DNA of 32,153 nucleotides from Gryganskiella cystojenkinii (lineage: Eukaryota; Mortierellomycota; Mortierellomycetes; Mortierellales; Mortierellaceae), in the NCBI GenBank assembly GCA_015852425.1, contig JAAAIG010000332.1:1-32153 (forward strand). Direction: 5' to 3'. The translations under genes were made by a program, and so were the position numbers. Positions within the stretch are counted from its first letter, which is position 1. Each line of letters starts with the position of its first letter. Positions 1-9,900 of this stretch are shown one piece after another. The notes beneath the pieces were generated by a model that ran no database searches, was not told the origin of the DNA, and saw only the letters and a list, made by a program, of their open reading frames with translations.

Positions 1-608
1 CCCTAGCCGCTTTGAGCTTGGATGAAAACTCGATCGGAGACAACGGAGCTCAGGCCCTCGGAGAGGCACTCAAAACCAACTTAACCCTCACCACTTTGTG
101 GTTGAGTGACAACTCGATCGGAGACAACGGAGCGCAGGCATTGGGAGAGGCGCTCAAGACCAACTCAACACTGGCCACTTTGTACTTGTATGACAATTCC
201 ATCGGAGACAACGGAGCTCAGTCACTAGGAGAGGCACTCAAGACCAACTCGACTCTGACATCTTTGAACTTGAATGACAACTCAATCGGAGCCAACGGGG
301 CACAGGCGCTGGCTGAGGCACTCAAGTCCAATTCAGCCCTGGCCGCTTTGTGCTTGAATGGAAACTCAATCGGAGACAACGGAGCTCAGGCCCTGGGAGA
401 GGCACTCAAAACCAACTCTACCCTGACCACTTTGTACTTGAAGAGAAACTCAATTGGAAACAACGGGGCACAGGCGCTGGCTGAAGCACTCAAGTCCAAC
501 TCGACTCTGACCTCCGTGGACTTGGAGAGCAACTTGATCGGAGATAATGGAGCTCAGGCGCTGTTGCATAAGGTGTCTTCAACCACAAGTTGTGTAATAC
601 GACATTAA
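1..608 (+). CDS. Leucine-rich-repeat (RNI-like) protein, 3' part only
   Basis: The frame is open from the left edge (first full codon at 3) to a TAA at 606-608, so the 5' end lies outside the window. The visible ~200 residues are almost entirely seven 28-residue leucine-rich repeats of ribonuclease-inhibitor type, each with the core NSIGDNGAQALGEALKTN or a close variant. The last repeat breaks off after GAQAL and runs into a short unrelated tail (SSTTSCVIRH). LRRs of this kind form a curved protein-binding surface. In fungi they occur both alone and as the C-terminal sensor part of larger NLR-like proteins; which applies here cannot be told because the N-terminus is missing. No membrane segment is visible. 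An AATAAA follows 61 bp after the stop. The start is unknown; there is no in-frame ATG before the first visible repeat. Confidence 0.85.
   Translation, partial: LAALSLDENSIGDNGAQALGEALKTNLTLTTLWLSDNSIGDNGAQALGEALKTNSTLATLYLYDNSIGDNGAQSLGEALKTNSTLTSLNLNDNSIGANGAQALAEALKSNSALAALCLNGNSIGDNGAQALGEALKTNSTLTTLYLKRNSIGNNGAQALAEALKSNSTLTSVDLESNLIGDNGAQALLHKVSSTTSCVIRH
3..566 (+). repeat. 84-bp tandem coding repeats (LRR units) with 168-bp higher-order pattern
   Basis: About 6.7 direct repeats of 84 bp encode the LRRs of the gene above. Two sequence types can be seen. One carries ggagctcaggc followed by gagaggcactcaa. The other carries ggggcacaggcgctggctga followed by a gcactcaagtccaa tail. The second type recurs in units 4 and 6, separated by a first-type unit, which gives a 168-bp dimer pattern. 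This indicates expansion by unequal exchange or gene conversion. Confidence 0.85.
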
Positions 609-668
609 GTGGCTTCTATCAGAGCACAAGGCAGTTGATGGTGGAAGGAAGCCGTTGTTTTTTTATCA

Positions 669-674
669 AATAAA
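669..674 (+). terminator. Poly(A) signal AATAAA after the LRR gene
   Basis: AATAAA lies 61 bp downstream of the LRR stop codon, at a plausible distance for 3'-end formation of that transcript. It is a motif match only. Confidence 0.4.
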
Positions 675-727
675 TGGCGAAATTGACATTTTCGCCCATT
701 TCTTTTTTTTTTCTCGTCCGACTGGTC

Positions 728-1560
728 TCTCGACATCTATATCTCGAGCGTGGCGTCTTCCTCCTCGCGCTGGAAAACAGTCGCAGTGTTAACCGTGGAA
801 TCCGTCTTCAATGGAAAACTCGCATTCTCCAAGATCCAAAAGCTCGAATTGGTCCAGATGAGTGGTGACGCTCATTGTCTGGACATTCAACATTTGCTCC
901 TCCCTTGGTTCCCAGACCTCGAGGCGATTCACTGGCGATTCTCGTTCCCAAGGATCCGTCTCGTCTGGGAAAGAACAGGTCGGAGACAGGACAATAAATC
1001 GAAAGAAAGTGTGATAGCGTCCAAAGCTACTGCAGCTTGATTTCGATTATCAGCGGGAGATAGATCCTGGCTCATTTGGATAGGAACTTACCCTGGGTGA
1101 CCCCAAGGACGAGGCGATCGATCAAATCTTTGAGTTCTTGCACGCGAAAAAGTTCCGTTGTCGACGGCACGTTTTCACATCCACTTCAGTCCTTATCCTT
1201 AGACTAGAGTCTGCTCGGACCCCGTCAATCCTGGCAACTGACCAAAGCCCATGCTCTTTGGCCGACAACCTTGCACACTCTCGACCTCAAGGATGCGGTT
1301 CGATTGCCTGGTGCAGTCGTTCAGGACATGCTAAGTACACTCAAAACCCTTAGGATCTTTGCCGTGGCGGACGTCCAGGATACGGATGCCTTGAGCGATC
1401 CTCGGCCCTAGATGCCTAGGTCTGTCTCCATCTCTGCCGGTTCACCCTCCGGATTGTGATCACTTCAAAGGATAAGCAGGAACGCACCAAGCATAGGAAA
1501 ATGTTCTTGGAACGGACCAGGCGCTCATCGCCTTGAAGGGGAGCGATCCTCAAAAGATCT
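728..1560 (+). pseudogene. Decayed F-box/LRR protein relic (C-terminal half)
   Basis: This stretch aligns with the C-terminal half of the intact F-box gene at 30372-32120 but changes frame repeatedly. Around 795-945 it reads FSKIQKLELV and then FSFPRIR, matching YSKIKQLELR and FSSPRIR. Around 1099-1155 another frame reads DPKDEAIDQIFEFL, matching DPKDEECDQIFSFL. Around 1275-1411 the third frame reads LDLKDAVRLPG and SDPRP, matching LDLKDAVRLPG and NDPRP, and then hits TAG at 1409-1411 where the intact gene has TGG. DNA similarity continues past the stop to about 1540. The N-terminal ~200 residues, including the F-box, have no counterpart upstream, so the copy is also 5'-truncated. It cannot encode a full protein. 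An AATAAA at 1603-1608 may be a leftover 3' signal. Confidence 0.85.
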
Positions 1561-1664
1561 TGAGCTACCTTAAGAAATATAAAAGCTGCTTCATCGATGT
1601 TTAATAAAATTCTTCTCAAAAGCAATCAGCACTCGTCGTCTCGTGGTGGGCAAAGAAATTAGGA

Positions 1665-1985
1665 TCCATAACCGCAAAAAGCAACGTGATTGCTATGGAT
1701 TTGAAAAAGACAGCAAACAAGAACACGCCAAAGAACGACACATATACAACTAACAACAAAAAAGAAAACATGAATCTCACGCTCAAGCAATAGATCAAAA
1801 CAATACTAGGACCGGTATCTTCGTGTGCGGCCAATCCCTCATCCAACGCACCTTGAATCGCGTCGATCGATTTGAGGCAAAGTTGTAGCACCAAGTATTA
1901 AAACGAGTCCACAAACCTCTACAATAAAAGAACCTGATCTTGTACACCTTCGACGCGTTTACCCTAGGCAAACTACCCTAAAAAT
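1665..1985 (-). pseudogene. Relic of the 3' end of a dynein heavy chain gene
   Basis: The minus strand aligns with the end of the intact dynein gene (about 4023-4450). The relic reads ALDEGLAAHEDTG where the intact protein has [13 protein letters not shown]. Just upstream it reads DQVLLL-stop-RFVDSF against [12 protein letters not shown]. At the DNA level 1776-1798 matches 4218-4240 at 19 of 23 bases. The last-exon splice acceptor is kept: the ten bases 1685-1694 equal 4023-4032 (minus-strand AG then CAATCACG). Several codons are now stops (for example intact CAG and TAC have become TAG), there is at least one frameshift, and the end of the penultimate exon with its donor is deleted. Similarity fades above about 1985 and below about 1670. 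It is tail-to-tail with the F-box relic. It is non-functional as a coding sequence. Confidence 0.8.
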
Positions 1986-2772
1986 ACACGATCAAAAAAA
2001 AATCGCCAATAACCGTGTGTACAGTTTGTACTCTGGAACGTGGATGCGACCGTTGGAACAGGGACACCCGGTTCGACATATCTGCGCAGAAAAAAAAAGC
2101 GATTGTGCAACAGCCGAATTCAAAGAGTAGGTAGCCCTTCCATCCTCACACATTCTTTAATGCATTAAATCAACTCAGTTCCCGAATGGCACGCAAATGC
2201 GGCGTGTATTTTGGCGCATGAAAAAAAAAATATGGCCATAAAAAACAATCGACGTTCCAGACACCCGAATGTTTGCGAATTAGACGCAGGCAGTCCAAAA
2301 GCGCTACACGACTTCGTCTTATCGTCGGGTATGTTTTTGTTTTGTTCATGTTTTTAGAAGTCGGATACCTTTCTCACGGTGATACAGCCAGTGCATTAGA
2401 CCCTTTTTTGTTGTTGTGTTCACGCCGCCCTCATATGGAGAGCGTTAATTGTCAAATTAACCGATGAGGTGATTAGGTCTCCCTTCGAATCTTCCTCCTT
2501 TGTAGCACGAAATCCTGCGTGAAAAAACGCGGCGCGTTCTTCATTTTCGCAACAAACCGACAACACACGAAAAAAACCTGCTACAAAGAATTCGACCGAT
2601 GTTTACCCACCTTCGTTTCCTACCTTCGTTTACCCACCTTCGATTGCCTTCTTGATTCTCCCGGCAACGGCCCGGTTTTACTCCGTTGTTGGTAGTCAAA
2701 CATGCATAGGAAATGGATACTCTTCAAAAAAATTGACGAGTCCCTCGTTGCCTGTTGAAATCAACTTTTTCG
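1986..2772. other. Gene-free stretch between dynein relic and secreted-protein promoter
   Basis: The DNA is AT-rich with many short A-tracts and contains no convincing gene; the short open frames in it have no recognisable product. It may include further decayed dynein sequence beyond about 1985, but I could not align it with confidence. The only clear local structure is the 27-bp-spaced direct repeat at 2601-2642. Confidence 0.5.
2601..2642 (+). repeat. Short direct repeat, 15 bp, period 27
   Basis: The 15-mer gtttacccaccttcg occurs at 2601-2615 and again at 2628-2642, with a related ctaccttcg between. It lies about 130-170 bp upstream of the TATA box of the secreted-protein gene, so it could be either a promoter element or replication slippage. 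No function can be assigned. Confidence 0.6.
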
Positions 2773-2780
2773 TATAAATA
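2773..2780 (+). promoter_or_regulatory. TATA box of the small secreted protein gene
   Basis: TATAAATA stands 67 bp upstream of the end of the untranslated first exon, leaving room for transcription to start near 2805. A strong TATA box together with the gene's biased codon use suggests a highly expressed or inducible gene (inference). Confidence 0.6.
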
Positions 2781-2846
2781 GTGACACTTCACCACCGACA
2801 AAATTGGTTCACCAACATCTCACCCTCCAATCCACCTCCCAACAAT

Positions 2847-2963
2847 GTAAGCTCCTTCGATTTCACACCAGTTCTTCCTAGTACCTTTTCGACTGTTTCA
2901 AGTGGTTTCTTGCCGTCTGTAGTTCTAATCACATAACCCTCATTGACATTTTTCTCCTATTAG
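2847..2963 (+). other. Probable 5'-UTR intron of the small secreted protein gene
   Basis: The donor GTAAGC at 2847 and the acceptor after a pyrimidine-rich run (ctcctattag, ending 2963) enclose 117 bp. The acceptor lies five bases before the ATG at 2969. An ATG at 2845-2847 overlaps the donor and is destroyed by splicing, and unspliced it is followed at once by a stop (ATG TAA), so splicing also removes a minimal upstream ORF. Confidence 0.6.
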
Positions 2964-2968
2964 CGACC

Positions 2969-3322
2969 ATGCACAAGACTACTCTCTTGATTTTGGCTGT
3001 CTGCGCCGCCTCTGCATCCGCTTACGAAGTTGTCGTGAAGAACAACCAGGGTTGGGCCTCGACCTTCCCTGTCGCCTCTGGTGACCGATGGTGCTTCTGC
3101 GTCAAGAACACCCAGACCGCCTCGATCAAGGGTAACGGCGGAGGCGATATCAAGCTCTTCTCCAAGGACGACTGCACCGGCAACTTTGTCCAGTTGGGCA
3201 GCAACTCTCAGCAGAACAATGCTCAGTGGGTCAACTCCTTCTCCATGGGCGCCTCCGGTATTCCTTCCGGCGGTCCCAACGGCATCTGCCCCAACTGGTT
3301 CGACAGTGCCCACTACCCTTAG
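2969..3322 (+). CDS. Small secreted cysteine-containing protein (117 aa)
   Basis: A single coding exon gives a 117-residue protein. Residues 1-18 form a typical signal peptide: a Lys at position 3, a hydrophobic core LLILAVCA, and small residues ASASA before a likely cut at about 18. The mature ~99 residues are rich in Gly, Ser and Asn and contain four cysteines (42, 44, 69, 107), enough for two disulfides, plus three Trp. There is no transmembrane segment or GPI signal. Codon use is strongly biased to C-ending codons, as in highly expressed fungal genes. The segment from Phe64 to Ser80 (F-x6-G-x8-S) fits the loose beta-gamma-crystallin Greek-key pattern, which I regard as only suggestive. 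It could be a cell-surface, adhesion or secreted effector-like protein; I do not recognise the family. TATA box, 5'-UTR intron and AATAAA all support it as a real gene. Confidence 0.8.
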   Translation: MHKTTLLILAVCAASASAYEVVVKNNQGWASTFPVASGDRWCFCVKNTQTASIKGNGGGDIKLFSKDDCTGNFVQLGSNSQQNNAQWVNSFSMGASGIPSGGPNGICPNWFDSAHYP

Positions 3323-3344
3323 ATTTCACTCTCGATCTCATTGC

Positions 3345-3350
3345 AATAAA
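3345..3350 (+). terminator. Poly(A) signal AATAAA of the small secreted protein gene
   Basis: AATAAA begins 23 bp after the TAG stop of the secreted-protein gene, and A-rich sequence follows. This is a typical position for 3'-end processing. Confidence 0.55.
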
Positions 3351-3959
3351 ATACAAAGATTGCAAAGCTTCCTTGAAGAGTCCTTATTTTGTTCAGGGTG
3401 ACTCCAACTCACCGTGTGTCATGTTCAGACGTTGACATAGAGACACCATACAGTTTGATATCTGAAATTTTTGCATACCGGGAAAAACAATATCGCAAGA
3501 CACCTCCGGTTAATGTTCTAACGGTTATGGCTTTGTGTTCACGCCGCTTTTTCTTTTTTATGCGCACAGACGTTTCGTTGGATAAGGTTTCCCTGGGAAA
3601 TTGGCTCCGATATCGCTCACAATCGGATTCCGTACAGAATCAATGCAATTTTTTTCCTCGATCTCGTTGACTATTTGAGAAGGTGAAAAAAAAAGACACG
3701 TCTTGAAGTCACAGACTCGGAAAAAAAAAAAGAGTTGACAAAGGTTCATCTTGCTCTTCGCCTCCACACTACTTTTCTCAAGCACCCCGGGTTCTTTTTT
3801 CAATCTTCATTTTATTTTCTTCCTCAAAGCATAAGTATAATAAAACAGCGTCGTACTAATCATCAAAAAAAAGTTATCATAACTGGTCCTCTTGTGCCTT
3901 TCTCTCATCCTTCATATCTGGTGTGTTTTTTCTTGGGGTAGTGGGGGGTTTGTCGTAAT
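3351..3959. other. Convergent intergenic region (secreted protein / dynein 3' ends)
   Basis: No gene was found. This stretch holds the 3' flanks of two convergent genes and has long A- and T-tracts. TTTATT at 3811-3816 reads AATAAA on the minus strand, about 150 bp past the dynein stop, and is the best candidate poly(A) signal for the dynein transcript. Confidence 0.5.
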
Positions 3960-6900
3960 TTACAGATCATCATCGTCATCATCATCGACAAGACTCTTGA
4001 TCTTCTTGACCTTGGACAACATCGTGATTGCTAAAAAAAAAAAAAAAAAAAGGGAAAGGAACGTTAGAAAGAAAAAAATATTCGGCAAATACGAACAAAC
4101 ACGAGAACGATTCTTTAAGATCAATAACCCATGTAAAAAATGCAAGAAAAGATCCATACCTTTGTGAGTGGAAAGGACACGTTCAGCGGTGGGAGGCAAT
4201 CTCAACCACGTAGGCGGCTCACGCTCGGGCAACTGATCAACCCAATCCAAGAACTGGGACATCTTAGTACCCTCAGGCGCAACCAATCCTGCATCCGATG
4301 ATTCCGGAGTAGCCTCGACCAACTTGAAGTTCAAGTCGTAGCATTGAGCATTAAAGAACGAGTTCACAAAGCTTTCCAACAGAGCTTGATCCTGATCACT
4401 GTCCACACGACCACCGTAGACAGACTGGCTCAACAACGTACGGATAGCATCCCAAGGAATCTTGTCTGGCGAGACATTCGCCCTGCCCGCACCCACGGTG
4501 TCCAACCAGTTGTCGATCGTACTCAACGCGCAATCCTGATCCGAATCGTTAAACTCGTAGGCCTTGGTCCATCCCAGGGGCACATAGCGAAGACGTTCCA
4601 GAACCACAGCATGCAACCAAGCGACCATAAAGTACAAACGAGCACGCTCAACAGGACCCTTGGCCACACGGGCGGCAGGAATGCTGCGAAGAGACTCTTG
4701 CAAGTTGGCTTTGATACCGGGTTGGGGCTCAAACATCAAGACACGGGACAATCTCAACAGGTTCACTGGTACCTTGGGGTTGGTCTCCATGGTCAAGAAC
4801 AACCTAAAGTTCGGATGGGCTTTCAAGCTATGCAGACGCTTATCAAGCTGTCCGAGCCACTGGAGCGCCAAGTGCACATTCTTGAGCAAGACCCAGTTTC
4901 CAGTCTTGGTCGCCATCGCGATCGCCTGATCTGCAAGACCGAGACCTTCCTGAGATCCCATGGCAACTGATGCGAGACGGACGCCTTGCTCCTGAGCCAA
5001 GTTGTCGACACGGTAAGCGGCATCGTGACCGGGGACAGAGCAGAGCGAGATTGGCGTCGAGGACTTGACCTCGTCCTGAACCAGTTTCGCCAGATCCAGA
5101 TCGGATTGACTGACAAAGTTGGCTGTAAAGACTTGGTCGACGTACTTGGAGGTCGCTCTCAGCATGCGATCGGGACGGAAGCACTTGATGACCAGCAACT
5201 TTCTGAACTCGTCAATAGCTGTATAGAATAAAAGTGCAATGAAACAGAAACACTCGTTAACAGCCGCGTTTTTCCAAAAAAAAGTGTAAACAATCGCGAT
5301 TGCGAATTCAAACAAACAAAGCAGGCAAATTCGACATATTACCATTGTTTCCAGAAGACTCCCAGAAGACAGGGACATGAGCTTCAGCAGAAGCCTCAGT
5401 CCAGACCTTGGACCACTCCTCAGGGTTGTTCTCAATGTGAGTCGCCATATCTCTGAGGCAAGGCAGCTTGGAGAACTCTTGCATCCTGTTTTGACGCTGT
5501 TCATCTGTGAACTCGGCCTGAATCTCTCCCACAGGGTTGGATTCAGGACTGAGCAAGTAGTCGTACTCGCTTTCGTCTGCCTGGGATGACGTACCTCGGA
5601 CCTTGATCTGGGTCAACAACATGGCAAACGTGATATGATCATCATGCAACAATGCACGACTGGCACGTCTGTAAGAGATCTTGAACAAATCCCGGGTCAG
5701 AATTTCCAATCGCTGTCCATGATCCTTGACGCCGTTCAACTCTGGGTTCTCGTGAAGAACATAGTTGAAAATGTCCGAGAAAAAATCGAGCGAGAACTGG
5801 TAAAAGTGGTGCAAACGGTTGAGTTGTTCCATCACAAAGAAGATGGAGCTGCAAGAGTGCGCCAGGGAAGTATAGATTGCAGTAGTTTGTTCAACCTCAA
5901 GCATGACACCGTCCGTTTCCTCGGCCTTGCGGGTCACATCCGCGGCTTCACGCTTCAAGGTCTCGAGTGTGTCAATGACCTTGTCGTCATCCAAGATGTT
6001 GCCCTTGGACTCGTTCAGAGCCTGTAACAATGATCTCTCCAAACGACGCAACTTCACCTTGAACTCGCCCTGCAACTTGATCAAGTCTGTTCGGCGACGG
6101 TCCACATCTGGTCGCTCCGCCTTCAAGACCTTGCTCAAGCACTGTGTCTGAAGACTACCACGCGTGACCGTAAAGTTGACAAACGAGACACGAGAGCAAA
6201 CATCTGGCGGGAAGCTGACAGACGGATCACGGGTAGACAAGAACAGAGTGAACGCAGGCGAGAAATCGATATCCTGGTTGCCGAGGCGGATCAAGACACG
6301 ACCTCCGGTGCGACGAAGCTCTCTGTTGAGGACCGGGTTCATGATGGGATCCAGATGCTCGACATCTTGGATCAAGAGCGGGTTACCGAAACGAAGAGCC
6401 GACTCCAAGTTCTTGAGGAAAGAATCATCCAAGAAACTGGTGACTGTGATCTTGCGATCCTTGTACTCGTTCATCAAGAAGGTCGTTGCCTGACCAGATG
6501 GATCAATGATCAATGGGTATCTGTTGAAACGCTCCAAGATAATCGCGTTCTCGACACAGAGATCATCCGCAGGCAAAGCATGCTCAGTCCACGAGAGACG
6601 GTCGTCCGCAGTCGAAAGATACTCGGACAATGAAATATCGGGCTTGAACTGGATACCGGCCTTGGTAAGGTGATCAGCCCACTTGTGGAAGAGGAGCTCA
6701 CGGTACTGCTGATCAAAGTAACCACCATACGCCAAGAAAGCCGACGACAAGAGTACATCTCCGACTGTCGTCGCCATCTGGGTATCGAAAGAATGGCTTC
6801 CAGCCTCCCAACGAACCCTCTCCGACGACAAAGACTCCAAAAGGGTAACACTGCGATCGACCTTGGACTTGACACGCTCCATCTCGTTCTTGATCGATCC

Positions 6901-9900
6901 GACTTCAGAGATCAAAACAGCATATTCCTCTTTGTAGGTCGCGATACTGTTCTCGAGCTCCTCAATCATCCTTTCAATGCTCGAGGCCTTGAGGACTGTC
7001 ATCTGCGCACTCGACTCGAGGACCTGAACCTCATGTCGAAGGGGTCCAATCTTATCCAGAATCTCAGAGTAGTTCACCTGCGCAATCACCCACTTGACCA
7101 AAGGACCACAGGCCTTACTGGCACGGTTCACGTTCTCAAAGTTGTAAAGGGGGTTGCTCAGGTAATCTAACTTCATGCGCTCGCGCATCATCGGGGTCAT
7201 GAGTCGATCAGTGTCAAAGTTGACAATGCTGGGAATAAAGTCCTCGCGACGGATGATAGTCAGGACAGTTCTCCAGTTGTTCTCGACACGGTTACCCAAA
7301 AGGATACAGACAGACTCCATGGCCATCTGGACAGCCTTTGGAGGGTTGTTCATATGACGAACTTCCTGCAACTGAGTCTTGTTGATATCTCCAACAGCGT
7401 TCTGGGCTTCCAAAACCGCGGGCTCGGCATTGGCGAGATCCGCCATGACCACAGCGGTACGCTGAGCAATCTCCTTGTTTTGAGCCTCCAACGCAGCCTG
7501 GATCTCGATCGAGGTGGCCTTCTTCTTCTCCGCCTCCTGTTGATCTGCAACCATCTTTTGCAGCTTGTCGTTTGCTTGTCTGTTCTTGAGCTCCAACTCG
7601 TTCTTCTTGATGGCCAAGTTCTTGCGAAGTTCCTCGACCTTCACGACCGTGTCCTTGAGCTTGTCCAGACCGACGTTCAAGTGACGCTGCTGTTCCTCCA
7701 GATCCTCACGCTTCTCGTTATACAAACGGACATAGTGGCGGATGAAATCCAGGTAGTGACGGGGGGTCACATAGCCACGCTTGCCGTTGCGCTTGCTCAA
7801 CTTGGCATTGATCTCGTACAGCGACTGATGGACATACACAAATGCGTTGACAATCGCATGGCGATGCGTAGGTGTTGCAGGTAAGTTTCTGTACACGGTG
7901 GGGAAGTTGATCGGAGGGTTGTAATGAGGACGGTCGAGGTCCAAACTGGTGGTAAACTCTTGACCGACCTGGAAGAAGGCCTGATCGGACCAATCGCCGA
8001 ACCAGTCGAGGACACATCGGTTGAACAACGCAGGCGAGGTCGCAGCACGGGAAGCAAGACCCTCCTCTGGCGGGTTCATCGTAAAGACCACGTGCAGGTT
8101 CTTCATGACCTGTTGAGTGAACCATTTGTAAAGTTCTTCACCCGAGTCGAGCATAAGACCATCACGCTGAGCACCCTCCTTACACTGGGTCATCAAGGAA
8201 GAGTACTCGTCACCCTCAAACAAACCAGGAACCTCGGCGTTGGCCAAGAGAGTATTCATTCTCTCCAAGAAGCCAGAGTCGAGAACGTTGGACTCGTCCA
8301 AGATAAAGCAAATCTTCTCGCCCTTGCAACCAGCACGACGGAGAACCGTGCGAAGATCCTCATCGAAATCAGCGGCAGAGTACTTGTTGTGGACCTTGAT
8401 CTGGAAGACGCTGAGACCGTTCATCCACGCGACAAATCGTGAAAGCGTTGTCTTTCCGGAACCACTGACACCGATCAGCAACATATGACCCTGCATCTGT
8501 CTAAAGACTCTGTCGATACGAAGGACGTGATCCAAGACATCGTTGAACAAAGCGAGGGGAACATCGAGCTCTTCCTCGTAAAAGACCTTCAGACGAGCCT
8601 TGGCGTACTCTCTGAGCTCTTCGCGGTCGACTGGGATGTAGTACTTGGACAGCCAGTTCGAGTACAAAATAGGGCGACCCAAAGCAGCCTCGCGATCGAT
8701 CGTGGGGAAGTGCTTCATGGCGATCCTGTCAATTTCGTTATCGGTCCATTGACGCTCCTCCTCAGTCACAAGACGATCCTGGAACAAACGCAGGGCCTCG
8801 TGAGCCCAAATACGGACTAATCCTTCAACACTAAGCATCTCCATGGGCTTGATCGCCTCAAAGATACCACGCATCCAGCGAGTCAACTCACGTGGAGAAT
8901 AGATGTAATGGGCCTGCATCTCGGGGACGAAGTGAGCTTGCGAACAAAGGTAAAGCTCGACCATGGCGGCCGTAAGCGGCTCAGAGTACGCACGAAGCGA
9001 AGGAACGACCTTGAGCATAGCGCGGCAGAAAGTGCTGTAAATCTGCTTGAGCGAGATCTCTCCAGGGTAATCGACCATGACCAAAGGAACATGACGAAGG
9101 AAACGATGCGTCAACGGAATACGACCGGCATCCGTAGGAGGGTTACAGGCACCGACAAACTGGATACGCTCAAGCTTGACCCAGGACTTGTCTGTCGTTC
9201 TCCAGAAGCCACCACACTCGACCAATTGACGCATAAACGAGATGACACGCTGGGTTCCATACTTGTCTGTCGAGGGCAAGTTGATCTCATCGCAGAAGAC
9301 CACAAGCCAGCGACCCAAGAGAATGGGCGAAAGGAGAACACCGTTGGGGGTCTTGCGGTACTCGCAGTACTGCTCGAGGGTCTTGAGAATCAACTCTGGA
9401 GTAGTAGCGCTGGAGAAGTTGAGACCAACAACCTCCATCTCGGGCAACTTGCGAAGGGCACTGAAGAGCGTCATTGTCTTTCCTGAACCTGGAGGACCGC
9501 ACAAGATCAAGGGTTTGTGTTCCGAGAGCCATGAGTAAAGGACCTCCTCGTGACGGACGGTATCCACAGTGGGGATAACGACATCTGCCTCTGCAACCGT
9601 ATGAGTCTCGATCTCGATCTGAGGAACCTTGGACTGCCATGGCACCCATTCTCCCGAGTTGATGTTGACATCGAAATCGATAATCGACATGTTGGCGATC
9701 TGAGGTAAATCAATGGCCGTGATGCCTCTGACAAACTCGCCCAGACGCGTGCGAAGCTCTAGCTTGGCATCACCAGCAAAACTCCAAATGATTGAAAAGA
9801 CGAGACGCTTGGAGATATAACTGTCGAGCTGTTCAGCGTTCATTGGGAAATCCGAATGCTGGTTGTTGTACTGGATGACGTTACGAACACTCTTGTTCAG

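Noticed and set aside
1616..1894. 92-codon minus-strand open frame with a hydrophobic stretch resembling a small membrane protein
   Set aside because: Part of it (LKSIDAIQGALDEGLAAHEDTG-like segment) is decayed dynein sequence, and the hydrophobic stretch corresponds to T-rich former intron DNA.
2273..2467. 64-codon plus-strand open frame in the gene-free stretch
   Set aside because: No ATG start, no homology signal and no codon bias like that of its real neighbours.
2960..3313. 117-codon open frame antisense to the secreted-protein gene
   Set aside because: The plus strand has a signal peptide, TATA box, 5'-UTR intron and poly(A) signal; the antisense frame is a by-product of its codon bias.
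2414..3547. Fifteen-base match TTGTGTTCACGCCGC at 2414-2428 and 3533-3547, flanking the secreted-protein gene in direct orientation, considered as target-site or mobile-element ends
   Set aside because: The flanks do not align, there are no terminal inverted repeats, and one 15-mer match is not surprising in a window of this size.
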